Source: JANQSS01 sp965249735 (GTDB taxonomy: Bacteria > Bacteroidota > Bacteroidia > Chitinophagales > Saprospiraceae). Taken from it: a stretch of 64,000 nt of DNA. This document shows, one piece after another, positions 46,928 to 54,267 of this stretch (positions within the stretch are counted from its first letter, which is position 1; the number at the start of each line of letters is the position of its first letter). Position numbers and translations under genes: made by a program. Location: the NCBI GenBank assembly GCA_965249735.1, contig CBDFMS010000018.1, positions 1 through 64,000 on the forward strand. Direction: 5' to 3'. The notes below the pieces were generated by a model. It saw only the letters and a list, made by a program, of their open reading frames with translations. It was not told where the DNA came from and searched no databases.

Positions 46928-47578
46928 ATGGCGCACAGTAGAAAAATATGGCAACCATATGAGCTCGAGATCATGAAGCAATCATTTGCAGATCTCTCGA
47001 CAAAGGATATGGCTGAAATATTGGACCGGTCAGTGTGCAGTATTATAGCATGCGCATCCAAATTAGGCTTAAAGAAGTCGGAGTATTATCAAAAATATCT
47101 GAGTTATAGATTTAAAGGGGACGAAGGAATAGCGTATCGATTCGCCAAAGGCCACGTGCCGGCCAACAAAGGCCAGGCAATGTCGGATGAGCACCGCGAG
47201 CGCAGCAGACATACCTGGTTCAAAAAAGGACATCTTCCGGTCAACACTCTACAAGATGGAGCCATTCGCCTAAGACACAGCCACAAAAAAAGAGGAGTTC
47301 CGTCATACTATTGGATCCGAATATCCCAGGCGAATTGGAGACCTCTGCATGTCCATCTCTGGGAGCAAGCCAATGGTCCGGTTCCAAAGGGCATGAACAT
47401 CGTTTTTAAGGATCGAAACACACTTAACTGTACACTCGAAAATCTCGAAATGATATCTGACGTAGAAAATATGCGCCGCAATTCAATTCAAAACTACAGT
47501 CCGGAGATCAAATCTCTGATCAGACTTAATTCAAATCTTAATAAAGCAATAAACAATGCCACGAAACAAAATCGGTGA
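46928..47578 (+). CDS. HNH-like homing endonuclease protein with an altered active-site motif
   Basis: This 216-residue protein has an N-terminal HTH-like domain (KDMAEILDRSVCSIIACASK, about 26-45). The C-terminal HNH_3-like core reads VHLWEQANGPVPKGMNIVFK then DRNTLNCTLENLEMIS. The first His (VHLW) is present, but the usual His of the HxD pair is Phe (IVFKDRN). This form occurs in several Bacteroidota homologues as I recall, so activity is uncertain. It may be a mobile intron-like or DNA-binding protein. Confidence 0.75.
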   Translation: MAHSRKIWQPYELEIMKQSFADLSTKDMAEILDRSVCSIIACASKLGLKKSEYYQKYLSYRFKGDEGIAYRFAKGHVPANKGQAMSDEHRERSRHTWFKKGHLPVNTLQDGAIRLRHSHKKRGVPSYYWIRISQANWRPLHVHLWEQANGPVPKGMNIVFKDRNTLNCTLENLEMISDVENMRRNSIQNYSPEIKSLIRLNSNLNKAINNATKQNR

Positions 47579-47786
47579 TCTTCAAAACCACTTATTCGAA
47601 CAAATAGAGCGGCTCAAAGATGACGAGCTCGACCTGGAAAAGGAGATACGTCGAGCTCGAGCTATCCAGGGCCTCGGCCAAACTCTTATTAATTCTGCTA
47701 AAGAGGAAAATGTCTTTCTAAAAATGACGGGTGGAAAAGGATCCGGATTTATCCAGGCGAATCCTAAACAAATCGAAGGATCATGA
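47556..47786 (+). CDS. Small coiled-coil phage protein
   Basis: This 76-residue protein has DLQNHLFEQIERLKDDELDL followed by a helix with GLGQTLINSAKEENVFLKM. This layout resembles a conserved family of short prophage proteins next to HNH or regulatory genes. It overlaps the HNH gene by 23 bp and the next by 4 bp. Confidence 0.65.
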   Translation: MPRNKIGDLQNHLFEQIERLKDDELDLEKEIRRARAIQGLGQTLINSAKEENVFLKMTGGKGSGFIQANPKQIEGS

Positions 47787-48118
47787 CACTCTCCCAGCGC
47801 ATCATATTCATTTTTATCCAGGACCTCGGAGGTATGGCGACAAAGAAACTCATCGTCTCAGAATTTGACGGCTACTACCACGCCAATGCGTCGAAGCACA
47901 TCGGTAGCATATTAGCGCGTATGGTGAACAATGGCACGCTTGAGCGCGTCAAGCGGGGCTTGTATATGATCAATAAACAAAACCCTACCGTGCACTCAAA
48001 AATACACCCGGAGGATCCTAATCAATTGCTGCTTTTTGAGTTACCAGAAACTAGTCAGGTAATTGGATCGCCCTTGCCTGTGGAGGATACAATAGAAATG
48101 CACGACCAGGTTATTTAA
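47783..48118 (+). CDS. Winged-helix-like hypothetical protein
   Basis: This 111-residue protein has a helical N-terminal domain (SQRIIFIFIQDLGGMATKKL, then NASKHIGSILARMVNNGTLE) typical of winged-helix DNA-binding proteins, with a wing at RVKRGLYMI. The C-terminal 40 residues are acidic and disordered. A regulator role is inferred. Confidence 0.65.
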   Translation: MTLSQRIIFIFIQDLGGMATKKLIVSEFDGYYHANASKHIGSILARMVNNGTLERVKRGLYMINKQNPTVHSKIHPEDPNQLLLFELPETSQVIGSPLPVEDTIEMHDQVI

Positions 48119-48147
48119 TTTAAACTGGATTAACGAAACAATTGAAA

Positions 48148-48306
48148 ATGAAATTATATACAGGCAACTCATTCAAAAAGAGTGGTTTTCTTCTGAGATA
48201 TCTAGAGATACTACCAACCATTTCTTTGCATTTCTACCAAGACTATCGGTTTGAATCTATTAGATTTTCTTGGTTTGGATTTACTATTGGTCTAGGTAGA
48301 GATTGA
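48148..48306 (+). CDS. 52-residue hypothetical peptide
   Basis: ATG at 48148 opens a 52-codon frame with no recognised domain (MKLYTGNSFKKSG ... GFTIGLGRD). It lies between two longer genes on the same strand, with 29 bp before and 24 bp after. It is supported only by fit in the operon. Confidence 0.4.
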   Translation: MKLYTGNSFKKSGFLLRYLEILPTISLHFYQDYRFESIRFSWFGFTIGLGRD

Positions 48307-48330
48307 ATTAATCAAAACAAATCAAGTACA

Positions 48331-48960
48331 ATGAAAACTTACATCCCTAAAAGCCTTATTAAATTACAGGCCATTGAATTCAACAACGACAATATTAGTG
48401 AAGTCGTGGCGTGGATTAAAAAATACTATCGCTATTCCTCCATCGCCATTGAGAACAACCCTATGCAAAAGCTATCGGTCGAATATGGAGGCAACCGCGA
48501 TAGGCAAAAAATACATATTCGTCCTGGATCCCACTTAGTAAAAGGAATAACCGGTCATCTATTTAAAATTAGATCAAGGCAATTCCATGAGACATACATC
48601 GAATTGAATAAAGAAAATGCCAATCGCGAAATAATAAACCTAAGGAAGTATTCGAATATACTGTGTGAAGTAGCCGCTGAGTGGGGTCGCCAGGACGAGA
48701 AATGTGGCACACAAAATCACTCACCGATCGAGTGGATGCCTATACTTATGGAAGAGGTTGGCGAAGCGTCAAAAGAAGTGGTCGATTACCATTTTAAAAA
48801 TCCGGCATACGACTGTACCGTTGGATTCATACCACCGAATGAATTCCACCAACAAGATCGATTGTCCAGGTACCGAAAAGAACTGATCCAGGTAGCTGCA
48901 GTAGCTGTGTCTATGATCGAGTCCCTGGACCGAAATGAATTATCACAACCCAAACAATAA
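48331..48960 (+). CDS. MazG-like NTP pyrophosphohydrolase fused to a phage N-terminal domain
   Basis: This 209-residue protein has an N-terminal part (about 1-70) resembling a common phage protein domain (LIKLQAIEFNNDNISEVVAW). The C-terminal part (about 110-205) is MazG-like: EWGRQDEKCG, the EExxE-type metal-binding helix LMEEVGEASKEVVDY, and KELIQVAAVAVSMIESLD. It could hydrolyse nucleoside triphosphates in the host pool. The fusion is inferred from sequence patterns only. Confidence 0.7.
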   Translation: MKTYIPKSLIKLQAIEFNNDNISEVVAWIKKYYRYSSIAIENNPMQKLSVEYGGNRDRQKIHIRPGSHLVKGITGHLFKIRSRQFHETYIELNKENANREIINLRKYSNILCEVAAEWGRQDEKCGTQNHSPIEWMPILMEEVGEASKEVVDYHFKNPAYDCTVGFIPPNEFHQQDRLSRYRKELIQVAAVAVSMIESLDRNELSQPKQ

Positions 48961-48963
48961 GCC

Positions 48964-49188
48964 TTGCCCTGTAAACGAATAGCTATACCAAGATTGAAGA
49001 GATGCAAGTGCTCACCAATTCAAAAATATGGTTATCCAATTAAAATAGAAGGTAACGCAGTCTATGTCCGTGGCGAAAAGTATGGGGATATCATTGAGTC
49101 CAATCATCCGACATACACGATTCGAATCGATAATGGAAATAGGTACATGACAGGTCAATTAGTAACCATAAAAATAATCGAGGCATGA
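48964..49188 (+). CDS. Small hypothetical protein
   Basis: This 74-residue protein begins at TTG 48964, since no in-frame ATG is near. It contains PRLKRCKCSPIQKYG with closely spaced cysteines, then a beta-rich segment YPIKIEGNAVYVRGEKYGD. No family was recognised. The next start overlaps its stop. Confidence 0.5.
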   Translation: MPCKRIAIPRLKRCKCSPIQKYGYPIKIEGNAVYVRGEKYGDIIESNHPTYTIRIDNGNRYMTGQLVTIKIIEA

Positions 49189-49262
49189 AAATAAATGATA
49201 CGATCCCAAAAACAACCGTAATTATTCCGACAGCCGCGACGGCGTGGATTGATTTGAATTAA
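49185..49262 (+). CDS. 25-residue peptide candidate
   Basis: ATG at 49185 overlaps the preceding TGA. The 25-codon frame MKINDTIPKTTVIIPTAATA ends at 49262. It has no other support than the coupled start. Confidence 0.3.
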   Translation: MKINDTIPKTTVIIPTAATAWIDLN

Positions 49263-49273
49263 AAAATAATGTG

Positions 49274-49405
49274 ATGAATATACCTATAGTATTCGCAACG
49301 AAGATTTTAAAAGGTCTGTGGGTTGTGTCACCGATTAGAACGGTATTTGCCGCTCTCCAAAACCTGTATTTCGCTCTGACTGGTGAGGAATTAAAAATAA
49401 AATAA
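49274..49405 (+). CDS. 43-residue hypothetical peptide
   Basis: This frame starts at ATG 49274 and ends at 49405, 2 bp before the next gene. It is amphipathic with several aromatic residues (MNIPIVFATKILKGLWV). No function is inferred. Confidence 0.4.
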   Translation: MNIPIVFATKILKGLWVVSPIRTVFAALQNLYFALTGEELKIK

Positions 49406-49407
49406 CC

Positions 49408-49599
49408 ATGAAACACTTACTCAAATACTTCGGCATACTTATTCTGGCTGCCGCTACTATATACCTACTTGGGGCTTTTTGGTCTTGGGAATTAAACCCC
49501 GGAAGGTGGGAAGAAGGTGGTAGGTATTTATATGTAGTGGTGTTATTCTTCTTCGGCGGATTGTTGCTGGCATTTCTCAAAATTGAAGATGATGTTTAA
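49408..49599 (+). CDS. Small two-helix membrane protein
   Basis: This 63-residue protein has two hydrophobic helices (about 5-25 and 38-57) separated by a short polar loop WELNPGRWEEGGRY. It could be a small phage membrane protein such as an accessory lysis or exclusion factor, without direct evidence. Confidence 0.55.
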   Translation: MKHLLKYFGILILAAATIYLLGAFWSWELNPGRWEEGGRYLYVVVLFFFGGLLLAFLKIEDDV

Positions 49600-49891
49600 T
49601 GAAAACCAAATGCCTTGTTCCTGCAGTGATTGCGGAGATTGGTTCGATCTTAACGACGGAGTTAGTCACGAAAATATAATATACTGCGAAAACTGCGGAA
49701 ATTATAAAAACGCCGAAGGTCAAAGAATGAAAGACATTGAATATCTGCTATTGGATTACCACAATGATCAAGTAGGATATAGGAATGCTTATAGGCAATT
49801 AAAAGAATTGAAGTTCAATTATAACGCCTTAAAATACAAATTCGACGAGTATCTAACATCCCCCTTCAAGCGATTAAATGTTGAACCATAA
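49589..49891 (+). CDS. Zinc-ribbon-like small protein
   Basis: This protein from ATG 49589 (about 100 residues) has two CxxC pairs, CSCSDCGDWF and CENCGNYKN, forming a probable zinc ribbon at about 12-45. A helical C-terminal tail follows. It overlaps the upstream gene by about 11 bp. The zinc site suggests nucleic-acid or protein binding. Confidence 0.6.
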   Translation: MMFNENQMPCSCSDCGDWFDLNDGVSHENIIYCENCGNYKNAEGQRMKDIEYLLLDYHNDQVGYRNAYRQLKELKFNYNALKYKFDEYLTSPFKRLNVEP

Positions 49892-49932
49892 CACTTAAAA
49901 TTGAAGATAATGAAACCACTAAAATACGAACC

Positions 49933-50304
49933 ATGTTAGGAGACATAAAAGGATTCGCACATATAAAAAATGAGACAAAATCGATTATTTCACCGGCTCC
50001 ATCGTCAGACTTTGAGGGTGAAATTGTTCGCGTTATTGATTGGGCGGTTGATGATTCCTCCGCTCTATGTATAAATCCGAAAGGAACTGCAATTGGTGAC
50101 ATTCCTATGGAAGACATCTGTCGAAGTTTTAGGTGTGGCTCCCAAGGACCGGTTTTAACACCTCCGGGCGCTTCAATCACAGAACAAATATTTTATACAA
50201 CAAAGGTTCTCCGCCGCAAAGGAGGGTACAATAGCATTTTAAAAAGATTGGTCGTCGCGGCTTCCCTATCCAAGGGAAAGTTTGATGATAGTATTTTATT
50301 TTAA
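49933..50304 (+). CDS. Hypothetical protein
   Basis: This 123-residue protein has no recognised domain. The middle segment (DWAVDDSSALCINPKGTAIG, about 32-52) looks beta-rich and the C-terminus is helical and basic. It is supported by length, operon position and typical codon use. Confidence 0.5.
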   Translation: MLGDIKGFAHIKNETKSIISPAPSSDFEGEIVRVIDWAVDDSSALCINPKGTAIGDIPMEDICRSFRCGSQGPVLTPPGASITEQIFYTTKVLRRKGGYNSILKRLVVAASLSKGKFDDSILF

Positions 50305-50316
50305 AGATTTATTTCA

Positions 50317-50451
50317 ATGGGCAAGAAACTGACAAAAAAAGAGCTGAAAAAGAAGAGGAAATATCACGAAAAACGTGTAGAATTTTATAACAAGAAATTG
50401 AAAGAATGCGAGGAGAAAAAAAAACGAATTGGTTTCAAATTTTATAATTAA
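50317..50451 (+). CDS. 44-residue lysine-rich peptide
   Basis: ATG at 50317 opens a 44-codon frame that is highly basic and helical (KELKKKRKYHEKRVEFYNKK). This could bind nucleic acid or be spurious, since Lys-rich frames arise in A-rich DNA. Confidence 0.4.
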   Translation: MGKKLTKKELKKKRKYHEKRVEFYNKKLKECEEKKKRIGFKFYN

Positions 50452-50487
50452 CAATCAGTCAAGAGCTGAACTAATTTGGATATCAAT

Positions 50488-50709
50488 ATGAATGATGAAA
50501 TTAACCACGACGAGCAGAGAGAAGCAGATGTGCAAAAAGTTTGTAAGCAGTTATTAAATATTATGGTAGACGCAAACGAACACGAAGATTGGAGTTTTTG
50601 TCCAGTCTGTTATAAGAACTCCAATTATTGTGATTTTAATGTGTTAAAAATCAAACACAAGCCAACGTGCGCCGTACTAATCGCCAAAGATTTATTGACT
50701 GAAAACTAA
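50488..50709 (+). CDS. Small cysteine-containing protein
   Basis: From ATG 50488 (MNDEINHDEQREA) it is 73 residues, with CPVCYKNSNYCDFN and a downstream HKPTC suggesting a zinc-finger-like site. The N-terminal half is acidic and helical. Function is unknown. Confidence 0.55.
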   Translation: MNDEINHDEQREADVQKVCKQLLNIMVDANEHEDWSFCPVCYKNSNYCDFNVLKIKHKPTCAVLIAKDLLTEN

Positions 50710-50713
50710 AACC

Positions 50714-51085
50714 ATGAACATGGTCGGAATAAAAGACTTGGGTAACTACTACGGAGGTTTAAACGTACAAGAAAAAGACGGGAAATACTATTGGATAATT
50801 GAAAATTATGACACCGACTTCTCAGACATTAATGAATGGCATGAGATATCGAAGGTTCTTTACTTGGAGTTATTAAATCATAACAAACCTGGGGCGATTC
50901 GGAGTATTAACACTTCACTACCTGCCGAAGTAGCTGAGAAGATATTAAAGGCGCGAGATGCTTTTGTTGCGGATGACATGCATGAAGTCTGGCATCAACT
51001 TTATTCAATAGCATCACCAAATTTTGACCAATTAAAACCTTGGAATGAATTAGAGCAAATTGTCGAGCAAAACAATAAAGATTAA
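50714..51085 (+). CDS. Hypothetical protein
   Basis: This 123-residue protein has a beta-rich start (YYGGLNVQEKDGKYYWIIEN) and a helical C-terminal half. No domain was recognised. It is 5 bp from the previous gene and 5 bp from the next. Confidence 0.55.
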   Translation: MNMVGIKDLGNYYGGLNVQEKDGKYYWIIENYDTDFSDINEWHEISKVLYLELLNHNKPGAIRSINTSLPAEVAEKILKARDAFVADDMHEVWHQLYSIASPNFDQLKPWNELEQIVEQNNKD

Positions 51086-51089
51086 AAAT

Positions 51090-51260
51090 ATGGTAGAGGT
51101 CAAAGAATTAATGACGTGCACTTATTGCGGTAACAAAAGGGCCGTGGTGTTGACGGTAAAACGAACGAAATACAGTGAAACCCATAAGGTCAGTAGGTGT
51201 AAAGAATGTAAAGAGCAGAACACTTTGCGAGCTGTTCTAAAATTGAACTCGAAGAAATGA
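51090..51260 (+). CDS. Zinc-ribbon small protein
   Basis: From ATG 51090 (MVEVKELMTC) it is 56 residues with CTYCGNKRAVV and CKECKEQNT, two CxxC knuckles spaced for one zinc. It is probably a DNA- or RNA-interacting accessory protein. Confidence 0.6.
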   Translation: MVEVKELMTCTYCGNKRAVVLTVKRTKYSETHKVSRCKECKEQNTLRAVLKLNSKK

Positions 51261-51427
51261 CACCAATAAAATACCTAAAGCGATTCTATTGGCGGCTTAG
51301 TGCTGTACTGGCTTTCTTACTATTACTGCCTATTGATTTCTTCATTACTAAAACCCTTAATCGACCCTGGGGAAAGGTGCATGGAAAGACAATGGAAGCG
51401 GTAAGAAACGCTTGGTTTAAATATTGA
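51257..51427 (+). CDS. 56-residue membrane peptide
   Basis: ATG at 51257 overlaps the preceding TGA by ATGA. The frame has one hydrophobic helix (about 14-30) flanked by basic residues. It ends immediately before the next start at 51428. Confidence 0.5.
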   Translation: MTPIKYLKRFYWRLSAVLAFLLLLPIDFFITKTLNRPWGKVHGKTMEAVRNAWFKY

Positions 51428-51961
51428 ATGAATAAAGCAAAAACAATGCACACAACAATTAGAAACGGAAACCTATTTTGTACCCATTGCGGAGAAGAGC
51501 ATGAATTAAATATGCCTATTCCAGTAGACGATATGTCAAGAAAAATCAAAGCATTTGACATACTACACAAAAATTGTCTCAAGACATGGACTGAAACAGT
51601 TGCCGACCAGAGCCAAAGCATAAAGGACAAAGCCATGTGGTGGCTTGCAAATGGCGAACGGGGATTGAGCAGTATGACGATGTGGAATTGTTTTATGGCT
51701 AAAAAAAGATTTTCTGTTAAGCACCCCTCTGACCCCGACGATTTTAGCAGAGCTTACAAATTGCTGCAAGCTATCCCAGAATGGAAAGCGAAAAGGTATA
51801 TGGACAAACTAAAAGGTCTGTCAATCCCGTGGAAAAACTTAGTTGACAATTGGGATACATTGACGTCCATGTTTGAGTTAAACCGAAAAGACGACTGGAA
51901 AAATTACAAAGAAATTGGAATGTATGAACTGATGAAAAGATGCACTTCTAATAAATTGTGA
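51428..51961 (+). CDS. Hypothetical protein with N-terminal CxxC
   Basis: This 177-residue protein has an N-terminal FCTHCGEEHELNM motif (zinc-ribbon half) and a long helical C-terminal region rich in Trp and Lys (WWLANGERGLSSMTMWNCFM, about 68-88). I recall related proteins in Bacteroidota phages but no function. It starts directly after the stop of the upstream peptide. Confidence 0.55.
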   Translation: MNKAKTMHTTIRNGNLFCTHCGEEHELNMPIPVDDMSRKIKAFDILHKNCLKTWTETVADQSQSIKDKAMWWLANGERGLSSMTMWNCFMAKKRFSVKHPSDPDDFSRAYKLLQAIPEWKAKRYMDKLKGLSIPWKNLVDNWDTLTSMFELNRKDDWKNYKEIGMYELMKRCTSNKL

Positions 51962-52009
51962 GCTTTAAGTGTGGCTACATATTGCAACGAAGTGGGAGGA
52001 CAGCACCGA

Positions 52010-52249
52010 ATGGAATATAGAATAAGGGAATATTGTGGAGTATTTGATATACAGGTAAAAGGGTATACTACAAAAGGAGTCCTTTGGTGGAAGAAAAAGG
52101 AATGGAACTGGTACAGTTCAAATGTTTGGGGTGGAGTGCTACGAACGTGGCCGGTACTTGAACCTCTTTGTGAAAGTTTTAAAACATTAGACGCCGCGCA
52201 AAAACGGGTGGAGCAATTTAAAAAAGGTAGTACTTACCATTGTGCTTAA
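52010..52249 (+). CDS. Small hypothetical protein
   Basis: From ATG 52010 it is 79 residues; a GTG at 51971 would add 13. A GGAGGA at about 51995 precedes the ATG and supports it. The sequence is Trp-rich (GVLWWKKKEWNWYSSNVWGG) with strands typical of a small beta domain. No family was recognised. Confidence 0.5.
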   Translation: MEYRIREYCGVFDIQVKGYTTKGVLWWKKKEWNWYSSNVWGGVLRTWPVLEPLCESFKTLDAAQKRVEQFKKGSTYHCA

Positions 52250-52338
52250 TAGAGAAGCTATAACGCGTAGATATGAGTGAAGGGAAATGGTCGAAATCCT
52301 CTTTTGAAATGAAAAGAATTGCCATAACTTGAGACGAC

Positions 52339-52665
52339 ATGATAAAGACTAAAACAGAAATCATCATCGACGAATTTCGAAGGCGATTGAAGGAAATGCC
52401 GGACATTGAATTTGAAGCCTTGGCAGACAAGATTGATGCGAGTATGCCTACTGAGGATCAAATTTGGAGTTTAGTGACAAAGTGGTGCGATGAGCAGACC
52501 ATGCCTATCGACACTGACAGCAGACGGCATTTGATGGATCTGATTTCAAATTTAATAGGCATCCAAAAAGCGTGCATACACAAGTGGATCACTTCCGGAT
52601 CTTATGTAGGCGAGGATTCAGTTCGCAAGTGTGCTCAGTGTGGAATGAAGCAGATAATTGATTGA
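52339..52665 (+). CDS. Hypothetical protein
   Basis: This 108-residue protein is helical with a C-terminal CAQCGMKQI. No domain is recognised. It ends (TGA 52663-52665) inside a 19-bp sequence that recurs at 53061. Confidence 0.5.
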   Translation: MIKTKTEIIIDEFRRRLKEMPDIEFEALADKIDASMPTEDQIWSLVTKWCDEQTMPIDTDSRRHLMDLISNLIGIQKACIHKWITSGSYVGEDSVRKCAQCGMKQIID

Positions 52666-52680
52666 GAGTAGGCGGCTCCT
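52662..52680 (+). repeat. Direct repeat A (left copy) of the multi-hairpin element's left end
   Basis: TTGAGAGTAGGCGGCTCCT differs by one base from the sequence at 53061-53079, which begins the second multi-hairpin repeat. Here the rest of the element is absent. Confidence 0.7.
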
Positions 52681-52723
52681 GTATGAAGTATTAATTTTGT
52701 TATATCCTTTTAAATTTAAACAA

Positions 52724-53059
52724 ATGGAATCAACAAATATAGCAGACCTAACAAACCCTGAAAGTGGAAAAACTTACAGAGAAGAAAACAACGAAAAGAA
52801 ACACAAATACGAGGTGGGTGATCTTGTTGAAATTATTGGATGGGACGAAGATTGTCAGTACACTGGTATGAGACTATATGTAATTGGATGTGTAAGAGAC
52901 TGTGACGGTACACCACTTTACGTTCTTGGTAGTAAGGACATGAAGCTATACGAAGAGGGGTTTGGGTTAAAAAAGAATGTATGTTATAATTTCAACTCTT
53001 TCTCGGGGTTTGGAGAAGATAGTATAAAACTAATAACAAACAACAACTCTCAATTATAG
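52724..53059 (+). CDS. Hypothetical protein flanked by 19-bp direct repeats
   Basis: From ATG 52724 (MESTNIADLTNPESG) it is 111 residues. An SH3-like or beta-barrel stretch is suggested by KYEVGDLVEIIGWDEDCQYT and RLYVIGCVRDCDGT. It sits between the two direct repeats at 52662 and 53061, so it may have been inserted with its downstream structured element. Confidence 0.55.
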   Translation: MESTNIADLTNPESGKTYREENNEKKHKYEVGDLVEIIGWDEDCQYTGMRLYVIGCVRDCDGTPLYVLGSKDMKLYEEGFGLKKNVCYNFNSFSGFGEDSIKLITNNNSQL

Positions 53060-53060
53060 T

Positions 53061-53213
53061 TTGATAGTAGGCGGCTCCTTCGTCGCCGCCCCTTGGCCTC
53101 TGTGCCTCGCAGGAGACACACGCCGCTGCGCGTCGAGAGTCTCCCGGCATGCGCTGTGGCACACCACAGAAGCCAATTGATAGGGACCAGGCCCGCCCTC
53201 CGGACGGCCTGGT
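53061..53213 (+). repeat. Multi-hairpin repeat element, copy 2
   Basis: It starts with TTGATAGTAGGCGGCTCCT and holds stems GGCGGC/GCCGCC (53070-53090), CTGTG/CGCAG (with one G-U), GGAGAC/GTCTCC (53112-53144), CTGTGG/CCACAG (53154-53169) and ACCAGGC/GCCTGGT (53186-53213). The core 53095-53179 is about 95% identical to copy 1 at 38612-38697. It lies downstream of the small-gene block and before the late genes. Confidence 0.75.
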
Positions 53214-53374
53214 GATTACAACCAAATACACCCCAAAACTTTAACACTTTTTCTCTTCAAAATCTTCAAATAAGTTTGCACAATACAAACCTAAATTGTA
53301 TCTTTGGTATGTCGACAGCGACAAAGTTCTTTCTCAAATTTAAAGGTGCATGTAACACTGAAAATACCACAACG

Positions 53375-53716
53375 ATGCTTATGAAAAAGCTCACAGATGC
53401 GATACTCAAGATCGCAAAGCAGAACCCCAAAGGGTTCACAGTAAGGCTCCCAGGCCTTCAGAAAGTCACCAAACATTGGGTGGTGGCCTTCAAAGAAACT
53501 CAAAACAGTTTCGATACCAGGGGCCTCAAAAAAGCGACTGATCACGCTTTAAATCATGATCACACCATCGGAGGATGGCACAACGAGTTGGATGGTAGAT
53601 TCTACTTCGACTCAGTCAGGATCTTCAAAAGTGAAGATGCCGCCACAAAGTTTGGAAAGTCACAAGGTCAATTAGCGATCTACGAAGTCCACACCAACCG
53701 ATTAAAATTTTTATAA
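53375..53716 (+). CDS. Conserved phage-like hypothetical protein
   Basis: The likely start is ATG 53375 (MLMKKLTDAILKIAK) or 53381, giving about 112 residues; the longer frame from 53276 has no support. The sequence shows KETQNSFDTRGLKKATDHAL and GGWHNELDGRFYFDS, a pattern I recall from Bacteroidota mobile elements of unknown function. It follows the structured repeat and starts a new transcription unit ending in a hairpin at 53721. Confidence 0.65.
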   Translation: MLMKKLTDAILKIAKQNPKGFTVRLPGLQKVTKHWVVAFKETQNSFDTRGLKKATDHALNHDHTIGGWHNELDGRFYFDSVRIFKSEDAATKFGKSQGQLAIYEVHTNRLKFL

Positions 53717-53720
53717 CCAA

Positions 53721-53743
53721 GGCAGGGGGCTTCGGCCCCCGCC
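53721..53743 (+). terminator. UUCG-tetraloop hairpin
   Basis: GGGGGC-TTCG-GCCCCC, flanked by a further GGC/GCC, forms a very stable hairpin a few bases after the stop at 53716. No T-tract follows on the + strand, so it may act as a processing or stability element rather than a classical terminator. Confidence 0.6.
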
Positions 53744-53760
53744 TCAAAATAGATAGCAAG

Positions 53761-54222
53761 ATGACACACATCATAGGATTATACAAGTTGAAACTCGATC
53801 CGGCGGATGCCGAAAAAATAGAAGCGGGTGCACTACTGCACGCCCGGTATTCCAATATCACATTCAAGGTGCTCAAAACAGGACCTGACCAGTTGATCGT
53901 GCGTGCCACGCAAGGCAAAAGCTTTCATGAAAACTACGCCGACGTCAAGTCCCTGGTACAGCTCACCAGGGATCTATTCACTCCATTTATACCAGTAGAC
54001 TACATTCTACACATCGACGCCAACGTGTACCAGGAAGCTCCTCCGGAGATCGTGACTCCGGAGTGGATCCAGAAGCAGATGAACAAAAAGAAAGTGCGAC
54101 TCAAGGACCTGGTGCGCGACTTTGGTATTGACAAGGCGACCATGTCCGGCGTCATCAATGGCCATCGGGAGCTGTCACGATTTTCAAGGGCTGCATTCTA
54201 TTATTACTTCCGGAGCTGGTGA
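53761..54222 (+). CDS. HTH-domain phage protein
   Basis: This 153-residue protein has a C-terminal XRE-type HTH at about 105-150 (VRLKDLVRDFGIDKATMSGV, then INGHRELSRFSR). The N-terminal half (about 1-95) has no recognised domain. It precedes the lysis module and could control late genes (inference). Confidence 0.65.
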   Translation: MTHIIGLYKLKLDPADAEKIEAGALLHARYSNITFKVLKTGPDQLIVRATQGKSFHENYADVKSLVQLTRDLFTPFIPVDYILHIDANVYQEAPPEIVTPEWIQKQMNKKKVRLKDLVRDFGIDKATMSGVINGHRELSRFSRAAFYYYFRSW

Positions 54223-54267
54223 CAGTTGTCCTAAGCTCACACCCGACCTGCTCCCCATCTTCGCTAC

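Noticed and set aside
52273..52332. 19-codon frame MSEGKWSKSSFEMKRIAIT
   Set aside because: Too short to support without conservation.
46140..53059. CRISPR array or retron in the small-gene block
   Set aside because: I found no regularly spaced repeats, no reverse transcriptase motif and no msr/msd-like structure.
52992..53247. Reverse-strand frames over the second repeat copy
   Set aside because: Same reasoning; the coding potential follows the G+C-rich hairpins rather than a gene.
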